Assembly (NCBI RefSeq): GCF_018918025.1 | Contig: NZ_JAHLPT010000001.1 | Coordinates: forward strand, 1-64,000 | Direction: 5' to 3' | Source of the DNA: Oscillibacter sp. MSJ-31 | Lineage (GTDB): Bacteria > Bacillota > Clostridia > Oscillospirales > Oscillospiraceae | Length of the DNA stretch: 64,000 nt | Part shown: one piece after another, positions 15,783 to 26,250 of the stretch | Position numbering within the stretch: the first letter of the stretch is position 1 | How the letters are laid out: each line of letters opens with the position of its first letter | Notes under the pieces: model-generated | What the model was told of the DNA's origin: nothing | Databases searched by the model: none | What the model saw: the letters and a program-made list of their open reading frames with translations, nothing else | Made by a program: the position numbers and the translations under genes

Positions 15783-17746
15783 AACGTATCAGGTATCGGC
15801 TTGCTTGTTTGAATCTTGCGCTGCTCATGTTGCTTACTGCTGTACCGCCGGTTCGTGCGGCTGAGACGGAGGAGGACGATAGACTTTGCGCAGCCCCAAC
15901 AGAATGGGCGGGGGTTGGCTCAGAATATCTTATCGCGCTAAGTGTGGCGGAGGAAGCGATCGACAGCGAGAACGCGGGCAACGAAGAGGACGTCCTTGCT
16001 CCAATGCTGCTTTCCGCCGCTAATGCGGTGCAGGGATATTATATATCTATCAACGGAACAGCTTTTACCTCAGACCAGACAAGATCCGGAAATGGCTGGT
16101 TTTATGACGGAGATGGAGTGCTTGAGCTAAACAACTATAACGGAGGAGCGATCTCCGCAAGTGGTGATCTGACGATCTATTCCACCGGCTCCGTGTCGGT
16201 CCTAGGAAGCGACGGAATAAGTTATATTGGTAAGAATGCGGTAACAGTTAGCGGAAATTTGGCTCTTTATATGTTGGGCGGGTCCTTTACCGCAACAGGC
16301 GGACGCGGAACAATGCAGGGAGGCTGGGGATTAAACGTTAACGGCATTGCATATCTTGTCAGTCCCTACAACAGGAATAACCCGGTGAAGTTTACTGCGA
16401 TAGGTGGAAACGCAACGAGCTACGGCGGTGTCGGAATTTGTGCGAACAGCATATTCCTTGACTGCTTAGATGTTAGGCTGCAAGGAGGAGATGGGAATTA
16501 CCCGCAGCCGGCAATATTCTCTACCGGAAGCTGTGAATTTGGTACGATCAACGCAAGCATCCGGAGCGGAAAGAATGCGGCAGGGGATGCCCCTTATGCG
16601 ATTCAGTTTGCATTGGATGTTACGGATAAGACTTGGCATTACAATGACAGACGCACATCATGTTACAGGACTAATTCGGAAATCTCGATTTATGTGAAAC
16701 GAAATAAACTGACATTGAATGGCTCTGGTGGACGGTGGGGCAACAATCCCGCAGTTACCTTGGACGACTATTATCCGAGCAGCTATGCACTCAGAGACTA
16801 TACCTTTTCCCGCGACGGCCACACGCAAGTGGCTTGGACAGATGCGAGCGGAGACATGGTTCCTTTGATAGCATACTATACGCCTGCAACGAGTACCTCG
16901 CTTCGTGCGATGTGGGAGGAAACCGAGGCCGGAGATATTCTGCTCAACGGTGTGTGGGATACATTTGACGATGGAAAATATTGGCGGAAAACCAGCGGTC
17001 AGTCTGTGACGCTGCCGGAAACGCTTACTTATAGGGATGCGCAAGAAGCGCTGATCGGGTGGCACACGGACGTGGTGATCGGCACCGATGAAAACCATGT
17101 TTTGGGAAAGAACAGCGTGTGGTATGCGCCGGGAGATAGCGTACAGCCGAACTTCTATGGTCCGGTCGTTCTCTATGCGGAAGAAAAATCAGCCGTTGCT
17201 GCCTATGCCCTTTACCACACGACAAAGGGGCAGACGGCAACGGGCAGTGACCTGATTGTTCAGGCTGCGTCCCCCAGCGATTTAAAGGCGATCGAGGGAG
17301 AAGACTATATCGACGCACCTGCGGGCTACCGCTTTGCGGGCTGGGCGACACAGGAGCAGGGAGTGGTCGTCTATGAGACAGGAACCATGCTTCCGGTGAC
17401 AATGGGCAGTGCGCTGGAGCTGTATGCGGTATGGCAGCTGCTGGGAGTTTGTCACAGCGGCAAAGGTGTCAACGCATGGGTAGACAGCGCAGCAAAAACG
17501 ATTCGGTTAGAGCCACAGAGCGAGTGGTACAGCAAGCAGGGAAAAGCGGTGTATTTTATTGGCGCGGCTTACGATGAGAACGGGCAGATGATGAGCTGCA
17601 CAGTCTCGTCAAAGGCGGAGCTTGAGGAGACAGGCTTTGTCGAAATGAAATATGCCGGAGCTGTCCCTGCGGCAATACGGCTGTTTGCGCTTGATGCGGA
17701 TTATCAGCCTGCCGGAGAGGCGGCGGAGGTCAGAATGAGGGAATAA
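15779..17746 (+). CDS. Exported surface protein with beta-helix-like region, InlB-type repeats and shared C-terminal module
   Basis: A 655-residue secreted protein with a signal peptide (~1-28; LALLMLLTAVPPVRAAE). The region ~75-320 is rich in Gly/Ser/Thr turns (ISASGDLTIYSTGSVSVLG), typical of a parallel beta-helix. InlB-B-like segments near 345-385 and 515-560 carry 'GYRFAGWATQEQG ... LYAVW' motifs. The C-terminal ~85 residues (FIGAAYDENGQMM ... IRLFALDADYQPAG) are the module shared across the locus. No SLH repeat, LPXTG motif or catalytic motif is visible. An AGGAGG site lies inside the end of the ligase-like gene, and the start codon overlaps that gene's stop, so expression is coupled to it. 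Confidence 0.8.
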   Translation: MKRIRYRLACLNLALLMLLTAVPPVRAAETEEDDRLCAAPTEWAGVGSEYLIALSVAEEAIDSENAGNEEDVLAPMLLSAANAVQGYYISINGTAFTSDQTRSGNGWFYDGDGVLELNNYNGGAISASGDLTIYSTGSVSVLGSDGISYIGKNAVTVSGNLALYMLGGSFTATGGRGTMQGGWGLNVNGIAYLVSPYNRNNPVKFTAIGGNATSYGGVGICANSIFLDCLDVRLQGGDGNYPQPAIFSTGSCEFGTINASIRSGKNAAGDAPYAIQFALDVTDKTWHYNDRRTSCYRTNSEISIYVKRNKLTLNGSGGRWGNNPAVTLDDYYPSSYALRDYTFSRDGHTQVAWTDASGDMVPLIAYYTPATSTSLRAMWEETEAGDILLNGVWDTFDDGKYWRKTSGQSVTLPETLTYRDAQEALIGWHTDVVIGTDENHVLGKNSVWYAPGDSVQPNFYGPVVLYAEEKSAVAAYALYHTTKGQTATGSDLIVQAASPSDLKAIEGEDYIDAPAGYRFAGWATQEQGVVVYETGTMLPVTMGSALELYAVWQLLGVCHSGKGVNAWVDSAAKTIRLEPQSEWYSKQGKAVYFIGAAYDENGQMMSCTVSSKAELEETGFVEMKYAGAVPAAIRLFALDADYQPAGEAAEVRMRE

Positions 17747-17818
17747 ACCACATCGGCAAGCGCTTTGCCGGTATCCTTAGTTGAGATCACATTGCAAGAA
17801 TAATCTGGAGGGAAGAAC

Positions 17819-20800
17819 ATGAAAAACAAGCAGACAAATCGCAGACTCCTTTCTCTGCTGCTGTCGCTGTGCCTAATGCTTTCGCTGGTGACGCCGGCGA
17901 TGGCGACCGGCGAGGAGACGGCAGGACAGGAAACAGGGCAGACAACCGCCTGCCCGACCGAGATCAAGGCGGTCGAGACAACGCTGACGGCTACGAAGCT
18001 GCCGGAGGGCAGCACGCTGCCTAAGACCATCACACTGGTGACGCCCAACGTTATCAATGTGGATAAACGCCCACAAATCCATATGGAGATCAGCGGCCTG
18101 CCGGCTGGCAAGCAGTTTTTGCTGGTATTGGGTGAAAAAATATTGTACACCAGTTGGGTCAATGGCTGCTATTTTTACGACTGGTCCTACGGCAACAGCC
18201 TTGAAACAGGAAGTGGGAGCTTTACCGTGAAGGTACAGGACAGCCAATATTCGGAAAAAAACACGGTGGTCTATGAGATGTCCGAAGGCGAAAGCATTCC
18301 GATCTATCTGGCCACGGAGGAAAAATTCCCTGCGCCCACTTTCGCACAGCTGACGCAGGAACGGGAAAAAGCATCCGTTGAGCAGCTGAATGTGCAGGCG
18401 TGGCTCAACCTGCCAGTAGGGACGCTCAGCGAATATAACAAGTCTGACCTGACCATGAAGCTGTTTGACCAGAGCGGTGCGCTTTGCGGCGTCAGCCGCA
18501 GTGGGCAGTTCTATGGTGATCAGAGAAGTATGACTGATGCGCGCTATGCTTTTTTCAAAACAGATCATTATTATAAAACAAGCTATGAAAGTGCCTATGC
18601 GCAGGTCTACCTTGGAAAGCCGCTGGATGCAGGAAACTACACCGCTGCGGTGTACAATGGAGACCGGGAGATCGCCCGCTTGGAAAATGCCGTAACGGTG
18701 TATGACTGTCCGTTGGTTTCGGCTTCCGGAAACAGCGGGATCGCTGCCAATACAGTCGGCGCGACGACGGCCTACATTCAGGTCGGTCTGGTCGGCGGGA
18801 ATCCGTCGGACTTTGGCGTAAAGGTTTACACGAAGAATGGAAACTGTATCGGCACCTCGAACGAGTATCGTGTGGAAAAAACCTCGAGCTCGGATGTTCG
18901 TGTTTCTTACATCGTGCCGCTGACCGAAGCGTTGAAGGGGGAAAATTACCGCGTGGAGGTCTTTTCTGAAAAAACGTTTGAGTATAAGCGCGAGCCGGGG
19001 ACACTATATGTAAGCGACAGAGCTTTAGAGGATGCCTGCTTTGCCAGCCACTTCTATGCAAACGTGGTGCTGCGCTCGTCCGGCTTTGACCCGCAGGAGA
19101 TCTATCCGGTCCAGCTGAAAGGAAACAGCGGGGACACCGTGCTTGCGGAAACGACCGCCTCTCCCGACGAGAACGGCGTTTGGGAGATTGAGTTCCGCGG
19201 CACGGACGGCCAGCCGTATCCCATTGAAGCGAACGGAGGATATCGTGTTGTCGTGACTGCAAAACGCGAGTACGGCGGGGAACAGAAGTATGAAAAATAT
19301 CTTTACAACCGTAATGTGGAGCAGATCACGTCGAGCATGGCTCTGATGAGCATGGCCGGCGAGGGGAACAATGAGGAAACGCCGACTGCGGACGAAACAC
19401 TGCCACTGACCTATCAGCGCGCAAGTATTAACGCTGCTGTTTATGACGGCGTGCTGCGGGTGTGGCTCAACGGACTCAGCGAGACAGATTATGCCGCGCT
19501 GACAAAAAAAGCGTGGCAAGATCTTTTCAAGCTTCGTTTGACTGATATGACAGGGGCGGAAACGTTGACCCTTTCGCTGAACACGCAGAAGAGCGAGGCA
19601 AATAATAGAAACAGAAATTTTCAGTTCTATTTCGATGCCTCGCAGCTGCCGAAGGGCTGCTATGGCGGCGCAGAGCTGCTTTTTGACGGCAAGCTCGTGA
19701 CAGACGCAAATGGAAGCGGCGTGTTTGCGGCGAATCAGTACATAATTCAAAATTCCGGCCTGCCGAATGTTCATCCTTCAAACGTCGGCCTGCCTGATCG
19801 CGCGGTCAGATATACTACGAGCCTGTATGCCTATAACGTCGGCAGGGAGTCGTTGACATTACAGCTTTTTACAGCAGCAAACAGGACGGCAGCGGCGGAT
19901 GCGTCGATCACGCTTGATCCGGGAAGCGGCTATGAGATCACGGCGGATGATTTGTCTGCTGTCAACCGCTATCTGCGCTATAGCGTGAACGCCGCGTTGA
20001 CCAGCGGACCGGTCGGCAACGCCAGCGATTACATTTATCTGGCCCCATCCGCGTTTTGGAATCAAAGCAATGAAAGCTGTACGGTCAAGGTCGACAGCAG
20101 CGTGGAGCATGGTACGCTGACGCTTCTCGCGCCCGAGGAGATGACGGAGGATGAGAAATATCCCTCCTATACAGAGCTTTATGTGCTCGCTGAGCCGGCG
20201 GAGGGCTACCGCCTCAAGGCGAACTCGGTCCGCATCCTTACGGGGACGGAGAGCTATCCCCTCTATGGCCGCGGCTTCCCGGTGCTGGAGGACTGCACCG
20301 TGACGGCAGAGTTCGAGAAGATCCCCGAGAGCACCTATACGGTCACGGTGAAAGCGGCGGATTATGAGGGCACTGCGATCGCGGACAAAGCGCGTGCCGC
20401 GGCGGGCAAAACCGTCACAATCACGGCCGTTCCGGCGGAGGGCTACGCGGCGGTGGATATGTATGAGCACAATACCTACTACAAGTATTCAGATGCGAAC
20501 GGCAATACCGTGACGAAAGCATTGACGAAAAATGCCGACGGTACGCTTTCGTTCGTCATGCCGAACGCTGCTGTAGAGGTGCATGTGCGCTTCCGTCAAT
20601 ACGACTATGTGAGAATAACCTCAAGTGTCTATGGCCTTGGCAGCGATTACGACCTTGGAAACTCGATCACGGCGACCGATGCAGCCGGGAATCCCGTAAT
20701 GGAGAAATGGAGAGCGGTGAAGGAAAATCAGGATATTTTCCTGTATGTGCCGCAGACCATGACGGGAAGATTCGGAACCTATACGCTGAACGAGACGGGG

Positions 20801-23800
20801 TCGTATCTGTCCTATAACAATAAAGAAACAAACGAGGACGTTAAGATCTGGCTTGCTGACCTGACGCGGGAGGAGGGAAAGGAGGATACCTATCGCTTTA
20901 CCCTGCCGTATGCGAACGCGGTGGACTTCTATATCAGTTATTCTGAGCAGAAGAGCTATCAGGTCACAGTGGATGCAGTCGCAAACGGCACGCTGACGCT
21001 CGACCGCACCAGCGGCCTCTATTATCCCGGAGAGACCGTTACCGTGACGGCGGCGCCGGCCAGCAACTACTACGCTTCGGCAGTTTATGCACGAGTGGAG
21101 GAGACCGGTACAGATCTGACGGCTACCCAAAACGCAAACGGCACATGGTCCTTTGTGATGCCCGACTCGGTAGTCAAGGTTTGGGGTACCTTTAAGAACC
21201 GCACGCCGGAGTCCAAAATGCTCACGCTGCTGGTCGAGGGCGGAACGTATGGCTCGCTGCGGGACGAGGGGGAGATGGGCGGCCTTCGCGGCGGTTCAAC
21301 GGCAGTCGGCAGCGAAGTCAAGTTTAAGGTCAAGGTGAATGACGGCGCGAAGCTCGTTCAGCTGGTGTGTATAGAGGATGGCTCCGGCGCGGAGGTCACG
21401 CTTACCTGCGACGCAAACGACGTCTACAGCTTCATCATGCCCAACAGCGATGTGACGCTCAAGGCGGTCTTCGCTCCGGAATCCACTGGCGGCGAGGGAA
21501 GCGAGATAAAGGACGCGGTCGGCCTTGCTGCGGCGCTCGGCGGCAAGGCGGAGCTGGTGGACAGCGTTACGGTGCGGCTTACCGCTGATGTGACGCTGAC
21601 CGAGCCGCTGCGCATCACCGGCGGAACGATCAGGCTCCTGCTGGACAGATACTATATCTACTATGATAACGGCACCGAGGCGGCGATCGTGGTGGATGGT
21701 GCAAACGCCGATTTCACCATTGACGGCGTGAGCAGAAGCTCCCAAGACACAGTTGAATGGACCAATGGCATCCGAGGGGAGAGCGGCGGTGCGCTGGACG
21801 TGCGCAGCGGCAAGCTGACCGTGCTCGGCGGCGGCTATTACGGCGGCGTGCATATCCGCGCGGGCGCAAGCGCTGTAATCCAAAGCGGCACACCCGCCAG
21901 TGAAATGATGGCAGCAATGGCAGCATACGAAGCAGAGCCGACCATCGTCTCGGGCTTCACGACGCCTGCGCTGCGCATTGAGGAAGATGGTACGGCGGAT
22001 ATCCGCAATGCGTATTTCTTCTTCGACGGGGATAACTGCATTATGACCCTGCCGGATGGCAAGACGCTGGCGGACTACACAGAGGCGGGTGCAAACATTC
22101 TTGCCTATATTCGCGAAGAGGACGGAACGCCAACGCAGATCTCGACGGACTATACCAAAGCAAGCGTCATCGCAGTCGGCGTGGAGGGCTATTCTGTGAC
22201 CGCTGCACCGACCGAGGGTACGGTATGGGCCCTCAAAGTAAGTGAACTGCCTGCGGGCGTCACCTTTGCCATTCCCGTCACGGCAGAGACAGGCTATACG
22301 ATCAAGGATGTGTGGTACACGACTGCGGCATCCAGCGGCAGTTCATCCGGCGGCAGCGGCACGGTTGTGGAAAGCACAACTGGCGGTACTACGGAAAGCA
22401 GTACATCCGGCGGCAGCTCGTCCGGCGGTGGCGCGGCCTCCGATGGCGGCAGGGTATGGTATGAGGAATACAATGGCAGATGGTATCTGAATATGCCGGC
22501 AGTGCCCATCACCCTCCACGCGAAGGTGGAGAAGCTTTCGGAGAGCACCTTTAAGGTCGAATTCCTCGATGATAACGGACAGCTGATCATCAGTCAGACG
22601 GTTGCCGCGGGCGGCAGCGTGACTGCGCCGGACGCACCTGTGAGGGATGGCTACACCTTTATCGGTTGGAAGGACAGCACAGGCACGATGGTGTCCGACT
22701 TTACCAATATCACGGCGGATATGACTCTGACGGCGGTCTACAAGGCAAAGCAAATGACCGTTACACTCTTCCTCGACGGCGGCAGCTTCACCGATACGAA
22801 ATATCAAACGGAATACAGCGTCCAATACGGTGAGGAGTTTGTTGATCTGCCTCCTGAAAATGCGTTGACGCGCGAGGGCTATACCTTTGACGGTTGGTAC
22901 GGCGACATCCACTATGAAAAGCAGTTTACATCCGAATCAAAGATATACAAAAGTCTCATCCTGTATGCCAAGTGGAGAGCGATCCCCGCGTCCTATGTGG
23001 TCGACAGCGTGTATGATGCGGAGAAGATTCAAGAATGGAACATTTGGACGAGCACGGAAAGCACCGGCCGTGCAGCGGCGGGCAGCGAGGTCACCTTTAA
23101 ATTTGTAGCCAAGGCTGGCTTTGTCTGCACCGAACTGCGGTGCGTGGGAACAAGCGGCCGGGTATACACCATAGAACTGGGCCTTTCCGATTACCATTAC
23201 GAGAGTGGAGAAGGACTGCGCACCTACAAGGGATACTTCACTATGCCGGAGGAGGACATCACCCTAACACCGGTGTGCGTGAGCGCTCATGGTACAATTA
23301 CTGTGAAGCTCAGCGAAGGCAACATTACTTATGTGAGTGCCGCAGGAAGCGAACCGTGGCAGACGGATTACTGGACGAACGGAAATTCGTCGGCTTCCGG
23401 TACTAATACGGTATCGTTCTCGTATTTGACCAATGGCACCTATCTGATCAGCGGTACGACGACAAGCGGATATTCCTTTGAGAAGGTCGTCACGCTGACG
23501 GAGAATGATCCTACGCAGACGGTCACCATCACGCCCGAGGAAACCTATACCGTCACCGGCACGCTGACCAATGTACCGACCGACGGTGTTTGGCTGGAGG
23601 TTTACAGAGAAAACGGCGGCTGTGTTGCCAGCCAATGGGTGAAGAACAGTGACTTTAAGTTCGGCATTCCTGCCGGTCCCTATACACTGCGCGCGTTTGG
23701 CAAGCAGGAGTATCCGGTCCGCATCGGGACGGATGGCGCGACTGAATTTACCGTTAGCGAAGGAGGTAATAATGTTATTACCGCGGAGCTGGTGCGTCTG

Positions 23801-25858
23801 CCCAGTGTGAAGGTAACGATCAGCGCGGAACAACAGATCGGAAAGTATGCTTATCTGCTGCTGGAGCAGAAGAACGGCGATTCGTGGCAGTACATTTCCT
23901 CCACCATTTGTGCCAGCGCGGACGGTACGGTGGTGTGGCTGGAGGATGTGATTCCTGCAACTGGTACTTATCGGCTGCAGCTCACTGACCTCTCCAGAGG
24001 CTACTACAGCGGCTATGAGAGCTTTGTGACTGATGTGGAGCTGTTCGAAGTCACAGAAAATGCTGCAACAACTATCGAGAAAACATTGAGCTACTCGCTG
24101 CCTGCGGAAACGGCGAAGAGTTTGACCGGCAGCGTGACGATCGACCGCACGGAGGTCTATGGCGGTGAGCTGGTCGATCTGGCGATCCGCTGGACGTCTG
24201 AAAGCGGAGTGGCTGTCCAGCCCACCTTTACGCTGACCCTGCCGTCGGGCGTGACGCTTGCGAACAGTGCTCAGAACAGTGCTCAGACGACCAATTTGAA
24301 GCCCGAGAAGGAAGCGACAGAAGGTGTTTTCCATGTGACGCTGCGCGTGGATAAAAACGCAGCCGGCGCATTGCGTATTCCGGTGCAGGCAACGCTGGGC
24401 GATGAAACAGCCCTGTTCGGTACAGCGAATCTTTCCGTTGCCAAGCTGATGCTCACAGCGCCTGTGCAAGTAGGAGCGAGCGAGAAGGTCACGGTTTATG
24501 GCGAAGCCGCTGAGGGCGAGCTGGTCACGATCCGAAATGCGGATACCGGCACGATCCTTGCCGTGGTGCAGGCGAAGGGACGCTACTATTCTGCGAAACT
24601 CGCGCTTACGGGATCGGCTGCGCTGGTGGCGGAGACTACCGACGGGACCGTGCGCTCCGCACAGGTAACGGTCGAGGTGGTCAACGATCCCATCGCGGTC
24701 GGTGGAGTGACCTATGGAACCTATGGCGAGAAAGCGGCGTATAATGAGCGCCTGAATGCATATACCTTCTGGCAGTATGTCGATTTGTATATGATGGGCG
24801 GTGATCTGCCGGTCAGTGTTTCTTTCAGCGGAAGCGGTATCCAAAGCGTAGAACTGAGCTTCTGCGGCCTGACGCAGACGGCGTCGCAGTCCTCTGACGG
24901 TGCGTGGACGACGGCCTTCAAAGGGGGAACGTGGGGCGCCTCCGGCTTGAAATATCTGACGGCTGATGTGAGGACGACCAACGATGAAACGCTGCATTTC
25001 GTTGTGGCGGTGGTCAACCTGCTCATCGATCCGAGCGGCGTTGTGACGGACACGAACTGCAACCCGCTCGCAGGCGTGACAGTGTACTGCCAGGTCCTGA
25101 AGGAGGACGGTCAGTGGGTGAATTTTGACGCGGAGAACTATGGTCAGGTCAACCCGCAGGTCACGGACGAGGATGGTCGCTACGGCTGGATGGTGCCGGA
25201 GGGAAAGTACCGCATTCTCGCAAGCAAGGAGGGCTATCAGACCTATGACTCGCTGAAAGATTTGAAGTTCAGCTCAAGCGACGGTGTGACGACCATTGTG
25301 ATCCCGCCGGTCCGCACGGATATCAACTTCAGCATGACACCGGACACCAGCAAGTCCTACACAATTTTCCCGACTGTGGTCGAAAACGCGACGATCTACT
25401 GCAATCAGAGCAGTGCGGCGGCCGGCGAAATCGTTACACTGACAGCGAGTGCGGCGAGCGGCTATATGCTCGAGGCAATTCGCGTCACCGGTGTAGACAG
25501 CGGAAGGAGCTATGCGGTAAGCAGCAATAGCAATGGCAGCTACAGCTTCACCATGCCGGCAGAGCGCGTGAGCTACAGTGCGACGCTGGCAGAAGCTCCC
25601 ACCGAGGTGAGTGTGACAGCCAACGGTGACATCAAGGTCAGCGGCTTGAAAACGCAGGACATCAAGCTCATTGCGGCGTTCTACGCTGCAGACGGCAGAA
25701 TGATCGCGGTCACCATGCCGCCGCTGAAAGTGAACGGCACAGAGGCCACGGCGGCTGTCCAAATGCAGAACGGAGCGAAGCTGCGTGTGTTCCTGCTCAA
25801 CAGCGAGACAAACGCGCCTTTGGCGCAATGCGCATCTTTGGATCAGACAACGACCTGA
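17819..25858 (+). CDS. 2,679-residue multi-domain surface protein (bacterial-repeat, InlB-B, Cna-B-like) with shared C-terminal module
   Basis: The largest gene here. It has a signal peptide (~1-30; LLSLCLMLSLVTPAMA). Beta-rich segments with no obvious family cover ~45-740. Four 'bacterial repeat' domains with the [F]VMP-x-[A/S]-x-V signature lie near 760-930, 1,045-1,120, 1,135-1,220 and 2,505-2,590 (SFVMPNAAVEV, SFVMPDSVVKV, SFIMPNSDVTL, SFTMPAERVSY). A Ser/Gly/Thr-rich linker follows at ~1,500-1,545, then two InlB-B repeats (~1,577-1,720; GYTFIGWKDSTG, GYTFDGWYGD). Carboxypeptidase-regulatory/Cna-B-like folds include ~2,400-2,500 (GVVTDTNCNPLAGVTVYC, then EGKYRILASKEGYQ). The shared C-terminal module covers ~2,594-2,679. 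A GGAGGGAAG site precedes the ATG. A fibrillar adhesin or matrix protein is likely; there is no enzyme signature. Confidence 0.85.
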   Translation: MKNKQTNRRLLSLLLSLCLMLSLVTPAMATGEETAGQETGQTTACPTEIKAVETTLTATKLPEGSTLPKTITLVTPNVINVDKRPQIHMEISGLPAGKQFLLVLGEKILYTSWVNGCYFYDWSYGNSLETGSGSFTVKVQDSQYSEKNTVVYEMSEGESIPIYLATEEKFPAPTFAQLTQEREKASVEQLNVQAWLNLPVGTLSEYNKSDLTMKLFDQSGALCGVSRSGQFYGDQRSMTDARYAFFKTDHYYKTSYESAYAQVYLGKPLDAGNYTAAVYNGDREIARLENAVTVYDCPLVSASGNSGIAANTVGATTAYIQVGLVGGNPSDFGVKVYTKNGNCIGTSNEYRVEKTSSSDVRVSYIVPLTEALKGENYRVEVFSEKTFEYKREPGTLYVSDRALEDACFASHFYANVVLRSSGFDPQEIYPVQLKGNSGDTVLAETTASPDENGVWEIEFRGTDGQPYPIEANGGYRVVVTAKREYGGEQKYEKYLYNRNVEQITSSMALMSMAGEGNNEETPTADETLPLTYQRASINAAVYDGVLRVWLNGLSETDYAALTKKAWQDLFKLRLTDMTGAETLTLSLNTQKSEANNRNRNFQFYFDASQLPKGCYGGAELLFDGKLVTDANGSGVFAANQYIIQNSGLPNVHPSNVGLPDRAVRYTTSLYAYNVGRESLTLQLFTAANRTAAADASITLDPGSGYEITADDLSAVNRYLRYSVNAALTSGPVGNASDYIYLAPSAFWNQSNESCTVKVDSSVEHGTLTLLAPEEMTEDEKYPSYTELYVLAEPAEGYRLKANSVRILTGTESYPLYGRGFPVLEDCTVTAEFEKIPESTYTVTVKAADYEGTAIADKARAAAGKTVTITAVPAEGYAAVDMYEHNTYYKYSDANGNTVTKALTKNADGTLSFVMPNAAVEVHVRFRQYDYVRITSSVYGLGSDYDLGNSITATDAAGNPVMEKWRAVKENQDIFLYVPQTMTGRFGTYTLNETGSYLSYNNKETNEDVKIWLADLTREEGKEDTYRFTLPYANAVDFYISYSEQKSYQVTVDAVANGTLTLDRTSGLYYPGETVTVTAAPASNYYASAVYARVEETGTDLTATQNANGTWSFVMPDSVVKVWGTFKNRTPESKMLTLLVEGGTYGSLRDEGEMGGLRGGSTAVGSEVKFKVKVNDGAKLVQLVCIEDGSGAEVTLTCDANDVYSFIMPNSDVTLKAVFAPESTGGEGSEIKDAVGLAAALGGKAELVDSVTVRLTADVTLTEPLRITGGTIRLLLDRYYIYYDNGTEAAIVVDGANADFTIDGVSRSSQDTVEWTNGIRGESGGALDVRSGKLTVLGGGYYGGVHIRAGASAVIQSGTPASEMMAAMAAYEAEPTIVSGFTTPALRIEEDGTADIRNAYFFFDGDNCIMTLPDGKTLADYTEAGANILAYIREEDGTPTQISTDYTKASVIAVGVEGYSVTAAPTEGTVWALKVSELPAGVTFAIPVTAETGYTIKDVWYTTAASSGSSSGGSGTVVESTTGGTTESSTSGGSSSGGGAASDGGRVWYEEYNGRWYLNMPAVPITLHAKVEKLSESTFKVEFLDDNGQLIISQTVAAGGSVTAPDAPVRDGYTFIGWKDSTGTMVSDFTNITADMTLTAVYKAKQMTVTLFLDGGSFTDTKYQTEYSVQYGEEFVDLPPENALTREGYTFDGWYGDIHYEKQFTSESKIYKSLILYAKWRAIPASYVVDSVYDAEKIQEWNIWTSTESTGRAAAGSEVTFKFVAKAGFVCTELRCVGTSGRVYTIELGLSDYHYESGEGLRTYKGYFTMPEEDITLTPVCVSAHGTITVKLSEGNITYVSAAGSEPWQTDYWTNGNSSASGTNTVSFSYLTNGTYLISGTTTSGYSFEKVVTLTENDPTQTVTITPEETYTVTGTLTNVPTDGVWLEVYRENGGCVASQWVKNSDFKFGIPAGPYTLRAFGKQEYPVRIGTDGATEFTVSEGGNNVITAELVRLPSVKVTISAEQQIGKYAYLLLEQKNGDSWQYISSTICASADGTVVWLEDVIPATGTYRLQLTDLSRGYYSGYESFVTDVELFEVTENAATTIEKTLSYSLPAETAKSLTGSVTIDRTEVYGGELVDLAIRWTSESGVAVQPTFTLTLPSGVTLANSAQNSAQTTNLKPEKEATEGVFHVTLRVDKNAAGALRIPVQATLGDETALFGTANLSVAKLMLTAPVQVGASEKVTVYGEAAEGELVTIRNADTGTILAVVQAKGRYYSAKLALTGSAALVAETTDGTVRSAQVTVEVVNDPIAVGGVTYGTYGEKAAYNERLNAYTFWQYVDLYMMGGDLPVSVSFSGSGIQSVELSFCGLTQTASQSSDGAWTTAFKGGTWGASGLKYLTADVRTTNDETLHFVVAVVNLLIDPSGVVTDTNCNPLAGVTVYCQVLKEDGQWVNFDAENYGQVNPQVTDEDGRYGWMVPEGKYRILASKEGYQTYDSLKDLKFSSSDGVTTIVIPPVRTDINFSMTPDTSKSYTIFPTVVENATIYCNQSSAAAGEIVTLTASAASGYMLEAIRVTGVDSGRSYAVSSNSNGSYSFTMPAERVSYSATLAEAPTEVSVTANGDIKVSGLKTQDIKLIAAFYAADGRMIAVTMPPLKVNGTEATAAVQMQNGAKLRVFLLNSETNAPLAQCASLDQTTT

Positions 25859-25884
25859 GCAAAAACAGCACACCCCAAATCGCT

Positions 25885-25920
25885 CCGCACCGCGGACCGC
25901 TTAAGCGGTCCGCGGTGCGG
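25885..25920. repeat. Perfect 36-base palindrome downstream of the 2,679-residue gene
   Basis: Bases 25885-25902 (CCGCACCGCGGACCGCTT) are exactly complementary to 25903-25920, with no spacer. As RNA this would be a very stable GC-rich hairpin 26 bases after the stop codon. No T-run follows on +, so it is not a textbook terminator. RNA protection, Rho-type termination or a protein-binding palindrome are alternatives. Confidence 0.7.
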
Positions 25921-26074
25921 AAGCATCCATCTTCAATCTTTTTCAAAATCCCAGAATGGGACCGATAACCTTTGAAATTTTTCGGAAAGCGTTTGACGGT
26001 TGATTGCCTGTGGGGCCAACATGAGATGGGCTTTCTGTTTATGAAATAGAATTGCAGTACCTTTTCCGTATTAA

Positions 26075-26250
26075 AACCGCTCTTCAAGGAGGAAAAAACA
26101 ATGAACACGACACGCTGCCAGACGCTTACAAGGCTTCTGCTCAGCTGCCTGCTGCTGGTGCTGCTGACGGTCACGGTGTCCGCAGTGGATACCGTGGCCT
26201 CTGGCACCTGTGGCGCGGAGGGGGACAACCTCACATGGTCGCTGGACAGC
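26075..26250 (+). repeat. Upstream copy of a duplicated leader/signal-peptide segment
   Basis: From the bases before the ribosome site (ACCGCTCTTCAAGGAGGAAA) through the signal peptide and first mature residues, this stretch is nearly identical to 28947-29125. Shared runs of about 20-24 bases include the TTACAAGGCTTCTGCTCAGC and GACGGTCACGGTGTCCGC stretches. It points to a recent duplication or gene conversion of the export leader between neighbouring genes. Confidence 0.8.
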
